From Acidimicrobiales bacterium (GTDB lineage Bacteria; Actinomycetota; Acidimicrobiia; Acidimicrobiales; Aldehydirespiratoraceae): DNA of 63,554 bases. The translations under genes and the position numbers were made by a program. The stretch spans positions 1 to 63,554 of the forward strand of contig JAKMFW010000014.1 of assembly GCA_022425325.1 (NCBI GenBank), in the 5' to 3' direction. The notes beneath the pieces are model-generated. The model had not been told where the DNA came from, did no database searches, and worked only from the letters and a program-made list of their open reading frames with translations. The first letter of the stretch is position 1. Each line of letters begins with the position of its first letter. This document shows, piece by piece, positions 17,236 to 25,831 of this stretch.

Positions 17236-17970
17236 CTACAGAACCCAACCAAGCAGCAGCCGGAGCGCTCCCGCGGTAACCGCAGCCGCAAAGAGACCGT
17301 CGAGGAGCCGAGCATCCACTCGACGCATCCACTGCGACCCGATGCGAGTTCCGACGACCACGCCGATGATGCCGACGATCATCATTCCGGAGTGCTCTGA
17401 CCATGCGAGGCCGGCAAGACCAAAGACGACGATCTTCGCCGAATGATTGAACACCTGGGCGAAGGCGAAGGTGGCGACGAAGGCGGGATGGTCACGGGTC
17501 GCGGCCTTGAACGCCGGTGACAACAGCGGGCCCGTCGCCCCGATCGTCGGCTGTAGAAGGCCGTTCAGAGCGCCGACGAGGGCGAAGCGATGACCGCGCC
17601 CAGGCGACGGCGCCAGCCAGTTTGTCGCCGCCGGCCACCACACCGCCACGAGTGCGAACACGCCGATCACAGCCCTGCCCCCATCCTCCGGGACTCCGTC
17701 GGCGAGCAGGTACCCGGCGACCGTCACGGGAAGTACGGGTGCAAGGTACGGACGCAACACCTCCCAGTCGGCCTCGCCGCGCAGCGTCACGGCCCGGGTC
17801 GAATTGGCGAACAACTGGATCACGGCGTGAACAGGCACCGCCACCAGCGGGTCGACGAACTGAAGGATGACGATCAGCAAGATCAGCCCGCCACCCGCAC
17901 CGACCACGGCAGTGATCGCCGATGTCGCCACCGCCACGAGCAGCAGGATGAGGAGTTCGACCTCGGACAC
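17236..17970 (-). CDS. TSUP-family (TauE/SafE) membrane exporter
   Basis: A 244-aa polytopic protein of the sulfite/organosulfonate exporter family. It opens with 'LLVAVATSAITAVVGAGGGLILL', the hallmark first repeat, and has the second-half counterpart 'GALNGLLQPTIGATGPLL'. About seven to eight hydrophobic segments are visible. I chose GTG 17970 because the residues upstream are polar and unlike the family. It is divergent from valS across about 100 bp. The substrate (sulfite, sulfoacetate, other anions) is not deducible. Confidence 0.87.
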   Translation of the reverse strand: MSEVELLILLLVAVATSAITAVVGAGGGLILLIVILQFVDPLVAVPVHAVIQLFANSTRAVTLRGEADWEVLRPYLAPVLPVTVAGYLLADGVPEDGGRAVIGVFALVAVWWPAATNWLAPSPGRGHRFALVGALNGLLQPTIGATGPLLSPAFKAATRDHPAFVATFAFAQVFNHSAKIVVFGLAGLAWSEHSGMMIVGIIGVVVGTRIGSQWMRRVDARLLDGLFAAAVTAGALRLLLGWVL

Positions 17971-18073
17971 GACTTGTATCGTACTTGTCTTGCATCTGGT
18001 CAGCCGGGCCTCTCGCCCGACTCCGTGCAGATCACGCCTTCGGGACGCCGCGGCACCGGTATCCTCGGCGATC

Positions 18074-20665
18074 ATGAGCGACTCCCGGATCCCCGACAAG
18101 CCCGACCTCGCCGGCCTCGAGGACAAGTGGGACGCCGTATGGGACGACACGGGCATCTACCACTTCGACGCGACGAAGACGCGTGACGAGGTCTTCTCGA
18201 TCGACACCCCGCCGCCTACCGTCTCGGGCTCACTCCACGTCGGCCACGTCTTCAGCTACACCCACACCGACACGATCGCCCGGTATCGACGCATGGCCGG
18301 CAGCGAGGTCTTCTACCCGATGGGGTGGGACGACAACGGCCTACCCACCGAACGTCGTGTCCAGAACTACTTCGGTGTCCGCTGCGACCCGTCGCTGCCC
18401 TACGACCCCGACTTCGCCGCCCCCGCCGATGCCGGCGACTCCAAGGCCGTCGGCAAGCGTCCGACCATCGCCGTCAGCCGACCCAACTTCATCGAACTGT
18501 GCGTCCAACTCACGGTCGAGGATGAGAAGGCCTTCGAGGGGCTGTTCCGTCGCCTCGGGCTGTCAGTCGACTGGACCCGCACCTACGAGACGATCAACGA
18601 CCACTGCCGGCGCATCAGCCAGTTGGCGTTCCTCGACAACCTGAACGCCGGTCAGGCGTACCAGATCGAGGCGCCGTCGCTGTGGGACGTCACCTTCCAG
18701 ACCGCTGTCGCCCAGGCCGAACTCGAGGACAAGGAGATGCCGGGCGCTTACCACAAGCTCCGCTTCGCCGGTGTCGGCGACACCCCCGACATCTGGATCG
18801 ACACCACCCGCCCCGAACTCGTCCCGGCGTGTGTCGCCCTCGTCGCCCATCCCGACGACGAGCGCTACCAGCCCTACTTCGGCGGCACCGTGTCGTCCCC
18901 GCTGTTCGGCGTTGAGGTCCCCGTCGTCGCGCACGAGCTGGCACAACCCGACAAGGGCACTGGCATCGCCATGATCTGCACCTTCGGCGACACCACCGAC
19001 GTTACCTGGTGGCGCGAACTCGACCTGCCGGTCCGCACGGTCATCCAGCGCGATGGCAAGTTCGCGGCCGAAACGCCCGACTGGATTCCGGAGGGCGCCG
19101 CCACCGAGGCCTACCAGCGCCTCGCCGGTCTGCGCTCGAAAAACGCCCAGGACGAGATCGCCACGATGCTCGCCGAAGCAGGCGAGATGGACGGCGACCC
19201 TCGACCGATCACCCACCCCGTCAAGTTCTTCGAAAAGGGCGACAAGCCGCTCGAGATCGTCAGCTCTCGCCAGTGGTACATCCGAAATGGCGGCCGCGAC
19301 GACGACCTGCGTCAGGCACTCATCGATCGTGGCGACGAGATGAACTGGGTCCCGAGCTATATGCAGACCCGCTACACCTCCTGGATCGAAGGCCTCAACG
19401 GTGACTGGTTGATCAGCCGTCAGCGCTTCTTCGGCGTCCCGATCCCGCTCTGGTACCCGCTCGACGCAGCGGGTGAGCCGGTCTGGGACCAGCCGCTGAT
19501 CCCGTCCGAGGATCAACTCCCGATCGACCCGTCGACCGACGTTCCCGCCGGCTACGACGAGGCGCAACGCAGCCAGGCCGATGGCTTCATGGGCGAACCC
19601 GACATCATGGACACCTGGGCGACGTCGTCGCTCACGCCGCAGATCGCGACTGGCTGGCGAACCGACGAGGACCTCTACGCCCGCACCTTCCCGATGGACG
19701 TCCGCCCACAGGCGCACGACATCATCCGCACCTGGCTGTTCTCGACCGTCGTCCGGGCGCACTTCGATGCCGACACCATCCCGTGGAAGAACTGCGCGCT
19801 CAGCGGCTGGATCCTCGATCCGGATCGCAAGAAGATGTCGAAGTCGAAGGGCAACGTCGTCGTCCCCACCGAACTGCTCGAGCAATACGGCTCCGACGCC
19901 GTTCGCTACTGGGCATCGTCGGGTCGCCCCGGCACCGACACGGCGTTCGACGAAGGTCAGATGAAGATCGGTCGACGCCTCTCGATCAAACTGCTGAACG
20001 CCAGCAAGTTCGTTCTCGGCTTCGGCGACACGAGTGAGGGCATCGACCCGAGCAAGGTCACCGATGCCCTCGACCAGTCGATGCTCGACCGCCTCGGCGA
20101 TCTCGTCGACGAGGCGACCGCAGCGTTCGATGGCTTCGACTACGCCCGGTCACTCGAACGCACCGAGTCGTTCTTCTGGTGGTTCACCGACAACTACATG
20201 GAGCTGGTCAAGGCCCGCGCCTACGGCGAGTACGGCGACGAACGCGCCGCGTCGGCTCATCACGCATTGCGCCTGGCGCTGTCGACACTGCATCGGCTCT
20301 TCGCCCCGTTCCTCCCCTTCGTCGCCGAAGAGGTCTGGAGCTGGTGGCAGGCCGGCTCGATCCATCGCGCCGCATGGCCCACCGCCGCCGAGCTGCGCGA
20401 GCCGGCCGCTGGTACCGGTAGCGCTGCCTGCGAGGTCGCCACCAACGCCCTCGTGATCGTCCGACGAGAAAAGAGCGAGGCGAAGCGCAAGCTCCGCACC
20501 GCGGTCCTCGAAGCGACCTTCTCCGGTCCGGAGGGCGAGCTCACCCTGCTCGACCAGGTGATCGACGACGTCAAGGCCGCCGGCGTGATCCACGCCGTCA
20601 ACCCTCACGGCGAGGGCGCCACGCTCAGCGTTACCGTCGAACTCGAGCCGGAAGAAACGGTCTGA
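18074..20665 (+). CDS. valS: Valyl-tRNA synthetase
   Basis: This 863-aa class Ia synthetase charges tRNA-Val. The HIGH motif appears as HVGH in 'TVSGSLHVGHVFSYTHTD', and KMSKS is exact in 'DRKKMSKSKGNVV'. The editing CP1 domain lies between ('WIDTTRPELVPACVALVAHP'). 'SRQRFFGVPIPLWYPLD' and the anticodon-binding helices ('LERTESFFWWFTDNYMELVKARAYG') follow. Its C-terminus is short and shows no long tail. ATG 18074 begins the conserved 'LAGLEDKWDAVW' region closely, so I reject longer upstream frames. A methyltransferase gene starts 2 nt after its stop. Confidence 0.96.
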   Translation: MSDSRIPDKPDLAGLEDKWDAVWDDTGIYHFDATKTRDEVFSIDTPPPTVSGSLHVGHVFSYTHTDTIARYRRMAGSEVFYPMGWDDNGLPTERRVQNYFGVRCDPSLPYDPDFAAPADAGDSKAVGKRPTIAVSRPNFIELCVQLTVEDEKAFEGLFRRLGLSVDWTRTYETINDHCRRISQLAFLDNLNAGQAYQIEAPSLWDVTFQTAVAQAELEDKEMPGAYHKLRFAGVGDTPDIWIDTTRPELVPACVALVAHPDDERYQPYFGGTVSSPLFGVEVPVVAHELAQPDKGTGIAMICTFGDTTDVTWWRELDLPVRTVIQRDGKFAAETPDWIPEGAATEAYQRLAGLRSKNAQDEIATMLAEAGEMDGDPRPITHPVKFFEKGDKPLEIVSSRQWYIRNGGRDDDLRQALIDRGDEMNWVPSYMQTRYTSWIEGLNGDWLISRQRFFGVPIPLWYPLDAAGEPVWDQPLIPSEDQLPIDPSTDVPAGYDEAQRSQADGFMGEPDIMDTWATSSLTPQIATGWRTDEDLYARTFPMDVRPQAHDIIRTWLFSTVVRAHFDADTIPWKNCALSGWILDPDRKKMSKSKGNVVVPTELLEQYGSDAVRYWASSGRPGTDTAFDEGQMKIGRRLSIKLLNASKFVLGFGDTSEGIDPSKVTDALDQSMLDRLGDLVDEATAAFDGFDYARSLERTESFFWWFTDNYMELVKARAYGEYGDERAASAHHALRLALSTLHRLFAPFLPFVAEEVWSWWQAGSIHRAAWPTAAELREPAAGTGSAACEVATNALVIVRREKSEAKRKLRTAVLEATFSGPEGELTLLDQVIDDVKAAGVIHAVNPHGEGATLSVTVELEPEETV

Positions 20666-20667
20666 CC

Positions 20668-21231
20668 ATGGCGGTCGGTGACCGCGAACGCTGGAACGAC
20701 AAATGGGCCGAGGCGGGCCGGGGCACCTCTCACGGCTCGGCGCTCGTCGACCTCGTGCGCCCATGGCTGCCCCCGTCGGGATCCCTCCTCGACATTGCCG
20801 GTGGTGGTTCGAGCGACTCGCTGCACTTCGCACGGCTCGGTCTCGACGTCACTGTCGCCGACGTGAGCGACGTCGGACTGATCCAGGCCACGCAGCGCTG
20901 CCTCGCCGAGGACCTCAAGATCTCGACCATCGAGGTCGATCTCGAGACCGAGCCGCTCCCCGGCGAGCGCTGGGACGTCATCACCGTGGCGAACTACCTC
21001 CAGCGCGACCTGTTCGAGTCACTCGTCGACCATCTCGCCGAGGACGGCGTGATCGGCGTGGTGATCGCCACCGAGACCAACCTCGAACGCAACGAGAAAC
21101 CGAGTCGTGGTTTTCTCCTCGACCGCGGTGAACTGCCGACCCTCATTCCGGGGGTCGAGACCCTGCACGTCTCCGATTCCTGGCGCGACAACGGCCGCCA
21201 TGAGGCCCATTTCGTCGGGCGGCGTCGCTGA
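20668..21231 (+). CDS. Class I SAM-dependent methyltransferase
   Basis: A 187-aa Rossmann methyltransferase: motif I 'LLDIAGGGSSDSLHFARLGL', acidic end of beta-2 in 'TVADVS', and motif IV-like 'WDVITVANYLQRDLF'. The N-terminus 'RERWNDKWAEAG' resembles thiopurine/tellurite-resistance type methyltransferases. The substrate is unknown. It follows valS by 2 nt, so it is translated from the same message. It converges with the PhyH gene, leaving one base between the two stop codons. Confidence 0.85.
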   Translation: MAVGDRERWNDKWAEAGRGTSHGSALVDLVRPWLPPSGSLLDIAGGGSSDSLHFARLGLDVTVADVSDVGLIQATQRCLAEDLKISTIEVDLETEPLPGERWDVITVANYLQRDLFESLVDHLAEDGVIGVVIATETNLERNEKPSRGFLLDRGELPTLIPGVETLHVSDSWRDNGRHEAHFVGRRR

Positions 21232-21232
21232 T

Positions 21233-22045
21233 CTAGATCGGGTCCTGGTCCCAGAGGTGGGTTTGGGGCGGGTCTCCGAAGAGCAGTTCGGCAGGTGACT
21301 GCTTATCGATGTTGCCGATCAGCCCGCGGTAGACGCCGAGCCCGCACATCTGGCGAAGTTCCGGACTGAAGGTCGCCATGCGCTCGGGCGGGATACCGAG
21401 TTGCTGGTTCTCCTGCTGACGGATGAACCCGGCGCAGTAGTTCATGGCGATGCCGGTTCGCCAACCGTCGGTGGTGTTGGCCCCGCCTCCGTGCCAGAGG
21501 CTGCCGGTCCAGACGAGCACATCACCACGAGCCATCTCGGCCGAGATCGACTCGGCCTCGACCGCCTCTCGGTATTTGGGTGTCTTCCAGTGGTGGCTCC
21601 CCGGAACGAGGCGGGTTGCGCCATTGGCATCGGTGAAGTCGGTGAGCGCCCACATCGTGTTGCACACCGTCGGGAAGTGGGGTTTCGCGATGCGCATCAT
21701 CTGATCGTCGGCGTGGATCGGTTGCGCGGCCTCGCCCGGCCCGATCGAGACCGACGCAAGTGACGAGATCAGGAACCCTTCGCCGAGCACTCCTTCGATG
21801 ACCGGCGCAATCGCCGGGTGAACCGGGACCTCGGGCCACGGGCCCTCATGGGCGAGCAGATTGAACACACGCTTGGTGCTCGCTCCCTCGAAGGTGTTCG
21901 CCGACGGCGTGATGCCGAGCCGATCCTCGAGGTCGTGCAACGCCACCTCGAGTTCGTCGATCAGCCGGGGATCAATCGCCTGTTCGACAATCGTCCAGCC
22001 GACATCGTCGAGACGTTCGACGTGTTCTTGCACACTCACGACCAT
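21233..22045 (-). CDS. Phytanoyl-CoA dioxygenase (PhyH) family protein
   Basis: A 270-aa Fe(II)/2-oxoglutarate dioxygenase. Iron ligands are visible as His111-x-Asp113 in 'PIHADDQMM' and distal His185 in 'SLWHGGGANTTDGWR', whose Arg would bind 2-oxoglutarate. 'GATRLVPGSHHW' is the typical PhyH turn. The start at 22045 gives a family-length protein; longer upstream frames look non-coding. Bacterial PhyH proteins hydroxylate diverse acids, osmolytes and antibiotics, so the substrate is open. It diverges from the threonine aldolase gene. Confidence 0.88.
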   Translation of the reverse strand: MVVSVQEHVERLDDVGWTIVEQAIDPRLIDELEVALHDLEDRLGITPSANTFEGASTKRVFNLLAHEGPWPEVPVHPAIAPVIEGVLGEGFLISSLASVSIGPGEAAQPIHADDQMMRIAKPHFPTVCNTMWALTDFTDANGATRLVPGSHHWKTPKYREAVEAESISAEMARGDVLVWTGSLWHGGGANTTDGWRTGIAMNYCAGFIRQQENQQLGIPPERMATFSPELRQMCGLGVYRGLIGNIDKQSPAELLFGDPPQTHLWDQDPI

Positions 22046-22087
22046 GCCCCGAGGGTAGCCAGCGCGGCGATCTCGAGTGAACGAATC

Positions 22088-22118
22088 GACAGCTGCCGCG
22101 AACCACACGCAAGCTGTC
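22088..22118 (+). other. Inverted repeat in the threonine aldolase leader
   Basis: GACAGCT (22088-22094) and AGCTGTC (22112-22118) form perfect 7-bp arms around a 17-nt spacer, ending 11 nt before the GTG start. It could be an operator or a leader hairpin, or chance. Confidence 0.3.
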
Positions 22119-22129
22119 AGACTGCACCG

Positions 22130-23152
22130 GTGATCGATCTCCGCTCTGACACTGTCACCCGCCCGACCGCTGCGATGAAGCAGGCCATGGTCGACGCCCC
22201 GCTTGGCGACGACGTGTTCGGCGACGATCCCACCGTGCAACACCTCGAGGCGATGGTGGCCGAGCGGCTGAACAAGGAGGCAGCGGTCTTCGTTACGAGC
22301 GGCACCCAGTCGAACCTGCTCGCGCTGATGAGTCACTGCGGCCGAGGCGACGAGTACATCGTCGGCGACCAGGCCCACTGCTACGGCTGGGAGGGCGGTG
22401 GCGCTGCCGTGCTCGGCAGCACCCAGCCTCAGGTCGTGCCGATGCTGGCCGATGGACTCCCCGATCCCGCCGCGATCGCCAACGCCGTGAAGCCCGAGGA
22501 TCCCCATTTCGCCCGCACCAAGGTCGTCTGTCTCGAGAACACCAAGGACGGCATCGTCCAGTCGGTCGCTCGCATGGAAGAGGCGACCGACGTGGCCCGA
22601 GCGCACGGTCTCGCCACCCATCTCGACGGTGCCCGCATGTGGAACGCCGCCGTGGCGCTCAGCGTCGACGGCGCCACGCTCACCGCCCCGTTCGACACGG
22701 TGTCCTTGTGTCTCTCGAAGGGGCTCGGAGCACCGATGGGTTCGGTGCTCAGTGGCCCGGCCGCCCTAATCAGCGAAGCCCGCAAGTACCGGAAGATGCT
22801 CGGTGGTGGTCTCCGCCAGGTCGGCATGGTCGCCGCAGCCGGAATTCATGCGCTGGAGCACCATGTCGAACGCCTCGCCGACGACCATGCGAACGCTGCC
22901 GCACTCGCCGAAGCGCTCGACGCAATCGACGGCATCGAGATCCGAGCGCAGAACACGAACATGGTGTTCTGTACGGCGGGAAAGGTTGACCCGGCGGCGC
23001 TGACCGACGCCATGGAGGCCGCCGGCGTGCTGGCGCGCTGGTACTCGACGCCCGACGGCGCGACCGAGACTCGGCTGGTCACCCATCTCGACGTATCGAC
23101 CGGTGATCTCGAACTGGTGGCGAAGGCCGTCGAGCAGGCCCTCGTCGACTGA
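22130..23152 (+). CDS. ltaE: Low-specificity L-threonine aldolase
   Basis: A 340-aa PLP enzyme that cleaves L-threonine (and related beta-hydroxy amino acids) to glycine and an aldehyde. It begins 'VIDLRSDTVTRPT' and 'GDDVFGDDPTVQHLE', the family signature. His83 in 'DQAHCYGWEGG' stacks on PLP, Asp166 lies in 'THLDGARMWNA', and Lys197 in 'LCLSKGLGAPMGS' is the Schiff-base lysine. GTG 22130 starts exactly at the fold. Its stop abuts that of the convergent GBBH-like gene. Threonine aldolases can also act on 3-hydroxytrimethyllysine, which is interesting given that neighbour. Confidence 0.92.
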   Translation: MIDLRSDTVTRPTAAMKQAMVDAPLGDDVFGDDPTVQHLEAMVAERLNKEAAVFVTSGTQSNLLALMSHCGRGDEYIVGDQAHCYGWEGGGAAVLGSTQPQVVPMLADGLPDPAAIANAVKPEDPHFARTKVVCLENTKDGIVQSVARMEEATDVARAHGLATHLDGARMWNAAVALSVDGATLTAPFDTVSLCLSKGLGAPMGSVLSGPAALISEARKYRKMLGGGLRQVGMVAAAGIHALEHHVERLADDHANAAALAEALDAIDGIEIRAQNTNMVFCTAGKVDPAALTDAMEAAGVLARWYSTPDGATETRLVTHLDVSTGDLELVAKAVEQALVD

Positions 23153-24256
23153 TCAGATCAGGCCTGCCACCCGATAGGCACCCTCGAGATCCTCGTGGTT
23201 GGTGTAGCACCCCTTGAACTGTCGCTCACCCGAGAAGCCGGTTCGGCCGTGGAAACACCGCCAGTTGTCGAACACGAGAACGCGGCCGGGTTGCCACGGG
23301 TGAACAAGCGCCCGTGACACATCGTTGAATACCGCCCGGAAGCCGTTGTAGGCGTCGATCACGTCGTCGACGAGGCCCTCGTCGGGGAGCACCGGCGAGC
23401 GGTCGTAGTTGTTAAACGACACCTGCACGAGCGTGCCGTGCTCGTCAACCCGCAGCGGTGGGCGTTCGGCGACGAGATGCACACCGGGCTCGACATAGTG
23501 CGCAGTGACGGCATAGCGAGTGAGCAGGTCGGCCGCCTCCGGGTTCTGGGCTTGGAAGTCGCGAGCGGCGGCGAAGCCATCGACCAGCACCGAGTCTCCC
23601 CCCTCACCCGTTTTCAACTGCTGGGCGAACACGATTGTGCCGGGGCCGTCGTGGCTGTAGGTGCCGTCGGTGTGCACGTCGAGGGCGAACGATTCGTAGG
23701 CGGAATCCTGATGCTCGAACGAGCCGGAATTCATGTTCCAGACCGTGCCGAAGATCGATGCACGCGGGTAGCCGATGCGTTCGGCGAGGCGAACGGTCGG
23801 CTCCTCGCCGAGTTCGGCGCCGTCGAAGGCCGCCCAACCGAAACGTCGGAGATGGTCGAGCGCCTCGGTCCATGCAGCGTCGTCGTCGAGCACACCAAAG
23901 TCGAACCAGGTCGCCTCCGCCGGCGAGTCCCACAGATCCACACCGGCCGGGAGGGTGAACCCGGCTCCGGCACGAGGCCAAAGCGACCGACGACTCGACG
24001 CGACCGCCAGCAGTCGGTCGAGGTCGTGACCGGTGCGAACGCCATCGCTCCAGTCGACGGAGAGCCAGGCCCCGTCGATGTGCACCGCAGCCGGCGCAAT
24101 CTGCGGGTCAATCCCGAACGTATCGGTGAGGCGCTGCTTGGAATCCGGATTGCGGCTGTCGATGTCGTCGCCATGGTCGCGCAGCCATCGTCCGGGGATG
24201 ACGTGCTCACCGAGCACCACCGAACGTTCCGAAATCGACACAGCGAGGGCGGCCAT
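23153..24256 (-). CDS. Gamma-butyrobetaine/trimethyllysine dioxygenase-like protein
   Basis: A 367-aa Fe(II)/2-oxoglutarate oxygenase. Residues 15-85 match the GBBH-like N-terminal domain ('VIPGRWLRDHGDD', 'AAVHIDGAWLSVDWSDG') and residues 130-367 the TauD-like catalytic domain, with His195-x-Asp197 in 'VHTDGTY' and distal His336 in 'CFHGRTGF'. The N-terminal domain normally binds zinc through Cys residues after 'RDH'; here those positions are Gly, Asp and Ser, so zinc is probably lost. It should hydroxylate a quaternary-ammonium acid or relative. It is the last gene of the MarR operon, 17 nt after the propeller gene. Confidence 0.85.
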   Translation of the reverse strand: MAALAVSISERSVVLGEHVIPGRWLRDHGDDIDSRNPDSKQRLTDTFGIDPQIAPAAVHIDGAWLSVDWSDGVRTGHDLDRLLAVASSRRSLWPRAGAGFTLPAGVDLWDSPAEATWFDFGVLDDDAAWTEALDHLRRFGWAAFDGAELGEEPTVRLAERIGYPRASIFGTVWNMNSGSFEHQDSAYESFALDVHTDGTYSHDGPGTIVFAQQLKTGEGGDSVLVDGFAAARDFQAQNPEAADLLTRYAVTAHYVEPGVHLVAERPPLRVDEHGTLVQVSFNNYDRSPVLPDEGLVDDVIDAYNGFRAVFNDVSRALVHPWQPGRVLVFDNWRCFHGRTGFSGERQFKGCYTNHEDLEGAYRVAGLI

Positions 24257-24273
24257 GGCCCCAGTGTGCCCGA

Positions 24274-25821
24274 TCAGCGCAGGATGCGGACCTTGCCGTA
24301 CATGGTCCCGTAGAGGATCCGACCGTCGTCGTCGACGGTCACCCCGGCACCGAGCGTGTTGAACTTCGATCCGCCGAGCACGTAGTGGAAAACCGACTCG
24401 CCAGTGCTCCAGTTCACTGCCTCGATGGTCCACATTCCGTCTCGAGAGCCGCACGTGTAGACGAGGTCGGATGCCTGCGCGACGAACGGCACGGAGTTCG
24501 GCGACGACACGTCGTTGTTGACCCACGCCTCCTCGAGCCGACGCTCGACGGGATTCCATTCGTATTTGTGCAAGCCGTGGGGGGTGTACTCCGGCTTGTG
24601 ACCGAGCATGAAGCACAGCAGTCGCTTTCCGCGCACCGGAATGCCCTCGGGAAGCATTGCCGGCTCGTTGTTGACGGTCATCGCCCCGTAGCCGCTCACC
24701 GTGATCGACTGCTCCGTCTGGATGGCGGGCAGGTCGGGGTCACCCATGTTGGCGGGACCGAGGCCGGCGATGCGGCGCGACGGCGCACCGGGCAACTGCT
24801 CCCATTCGTCGGGGATCTCGTCGCGCCAGGCGTAGGTGATGTTGACGACCTCGTCACCGTCGCCGAACACGACGAAGTGATCTTCGTCAGGCCCGAAGCC
24901 CATCAGCGACGGGGTGGTGCCGCTGCCGTTCTGGGCGCCGTTGCGGTACGGAAAGCTCCAGGCGCCATCGGCTTCGTCGATACTCAGCCGTTCGCCATCC
25001 CAGACCACCTTGTGGTGGTGGTCGCACGAGGACAGGTAGATGCTGTTGTCGTCGTCGACACACGTGCTGGTGCGCACCCAGCCGAAGCCGGTGTGGCCGT
25101 AGTCCTCGGCTTTCGCTGCGCAATAGGCCGCAGCATCTTCTGCGCCGCCCCGGATCTGGATCGCCCGGTACTCGCTGAAGTCGCGCTTCAAGAGCACCAC
25201 CCACCCGTGATCCGTGGTCATCACGAGCCAACCGTCGAAGGTAATGTTGATGCCGACGAAGAAGCCTTCGATGTGGTCGGGCTTGTACCACCGATCCCGT
25301 TCGGCAATGGCAGAGGCCGGGTCGGTCGGATCGCTGTCGACATAGGCGACGGCGTGATCCTTGCGACCGAGGAAGAAGGTGTTGTCGCAGTCGACCAGGG
25401 CGTACACGCCGTCGAGGCCGGTCATGTACTTCAGCGAGAGTCCGATGGCGTGCTCGATCGCCTCCCAGCCCTCCTTTTCGTCGAGGCCTCGAAGGTTGTC
25501 CTCGAGTTCGGCCTGCGGCGTCTTTCCCTCGCCACCCTCGATCACATGCTCGGCCAGGATCTCGAGCGTGTCGTAGTCGAGCTTGTTGATCGTTTGACGA
25601 CCATTGCTCCAGATCACCCGACGGCCGTCGGGGTACGGGCCCGAGATCATGCAACCGAAGTGGCACGGGGTGAGCCAGGTGTACTGCACGCTGTCGGCAT
25701 CGAGGACTTCGGACGGCCCTTCGGGTCCGGCCCACGGCACATTGTCCTGCTGGTCGCTCCGGCCGTGGGCCATGGCGTTGCCCGACGGGGCGAGGAAGGG
25801 ATTGACCGGAGGTTGCTGCAT
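24274..25821 (-). CDS. Uncharacterised protein, probable beta-propeller
   Basis: A 515-aa soluble protein without a signal peptide. It shows repeated beta-rich blocks ending in hydrophobic-Asp/Gly turns ('GVYALVDCDNTFFLG', 'GWLVMTTDHGWVVLLKRD', 'DLVYTCGSRDGMWTIEAVNW', 'TVDDDGRILYGTMYGKVRIL'), the look of a quinoprotein or WD-like propeller, but I cannot name a family. Nine or so Cys residues are scattered. It lies between TauD (10-nt gap) and the GBBH-like gene (17-nt gap), so it is expressed with two dioxygenases. It could be a lactonase-, sensor- or scaffold-like partner (speculation). Confidence 0.72.
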   Translation of the reverse strand: MQQPPVNPFLAPSGNAMAHGRSDQQDNVPWAGPEGPSEVLDADSVQYTWLTPCHFGCMISGPYPDGRRVIWSNGRQTINKLDYDTLEILAEHVIEGGEGKTPQAELEDNLRGLDEKEGWEAIEHAIGLSLKYMTGLDGVYALVDCDNTFFLGRKDHAVAYVDSDPTDPASAIAERDRWYKPDHIEGFFVGINITFDGWLVMTTDHGWVVLLKRDFSEYRAIQIRGGAEDAAAYCAAKAEDYGHTGFGWVRTSTCVDDDNSIYLSSCDHHHKVVWDGERLSIDEADGAWSFPYRNGAQNGSGTTPSLMGFGPDEDHFVVFGDGDEVVNITYAWRDEIPDEWEQLPGAPSRRIAGLGPANMGDPDLPAIQTEQSITVSGYGAMTVNNEPAMLPEGIPVRGKRLLCFMLGHKPEYTPHGLHKYEWNPVERRLEEAWVNNDVSSPNSVPFVAQASDLVYTCGSRDGMWTIEAVNWSTGESVFHYVLGGSKFNTLGAGVTVDDDGRILYGTMYGKVRILR

Positions 25822-25831
25822 CACGATCCGT

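Noticed and set aside
17971-18073. A T-box or other riboswitch leader ahead of valS
   Set aside because: The gap is only about 100 bp and shows no T-box sequence or terminator/antiterminator pair; only a 4-bp GGGC/GCCC stem is seen.
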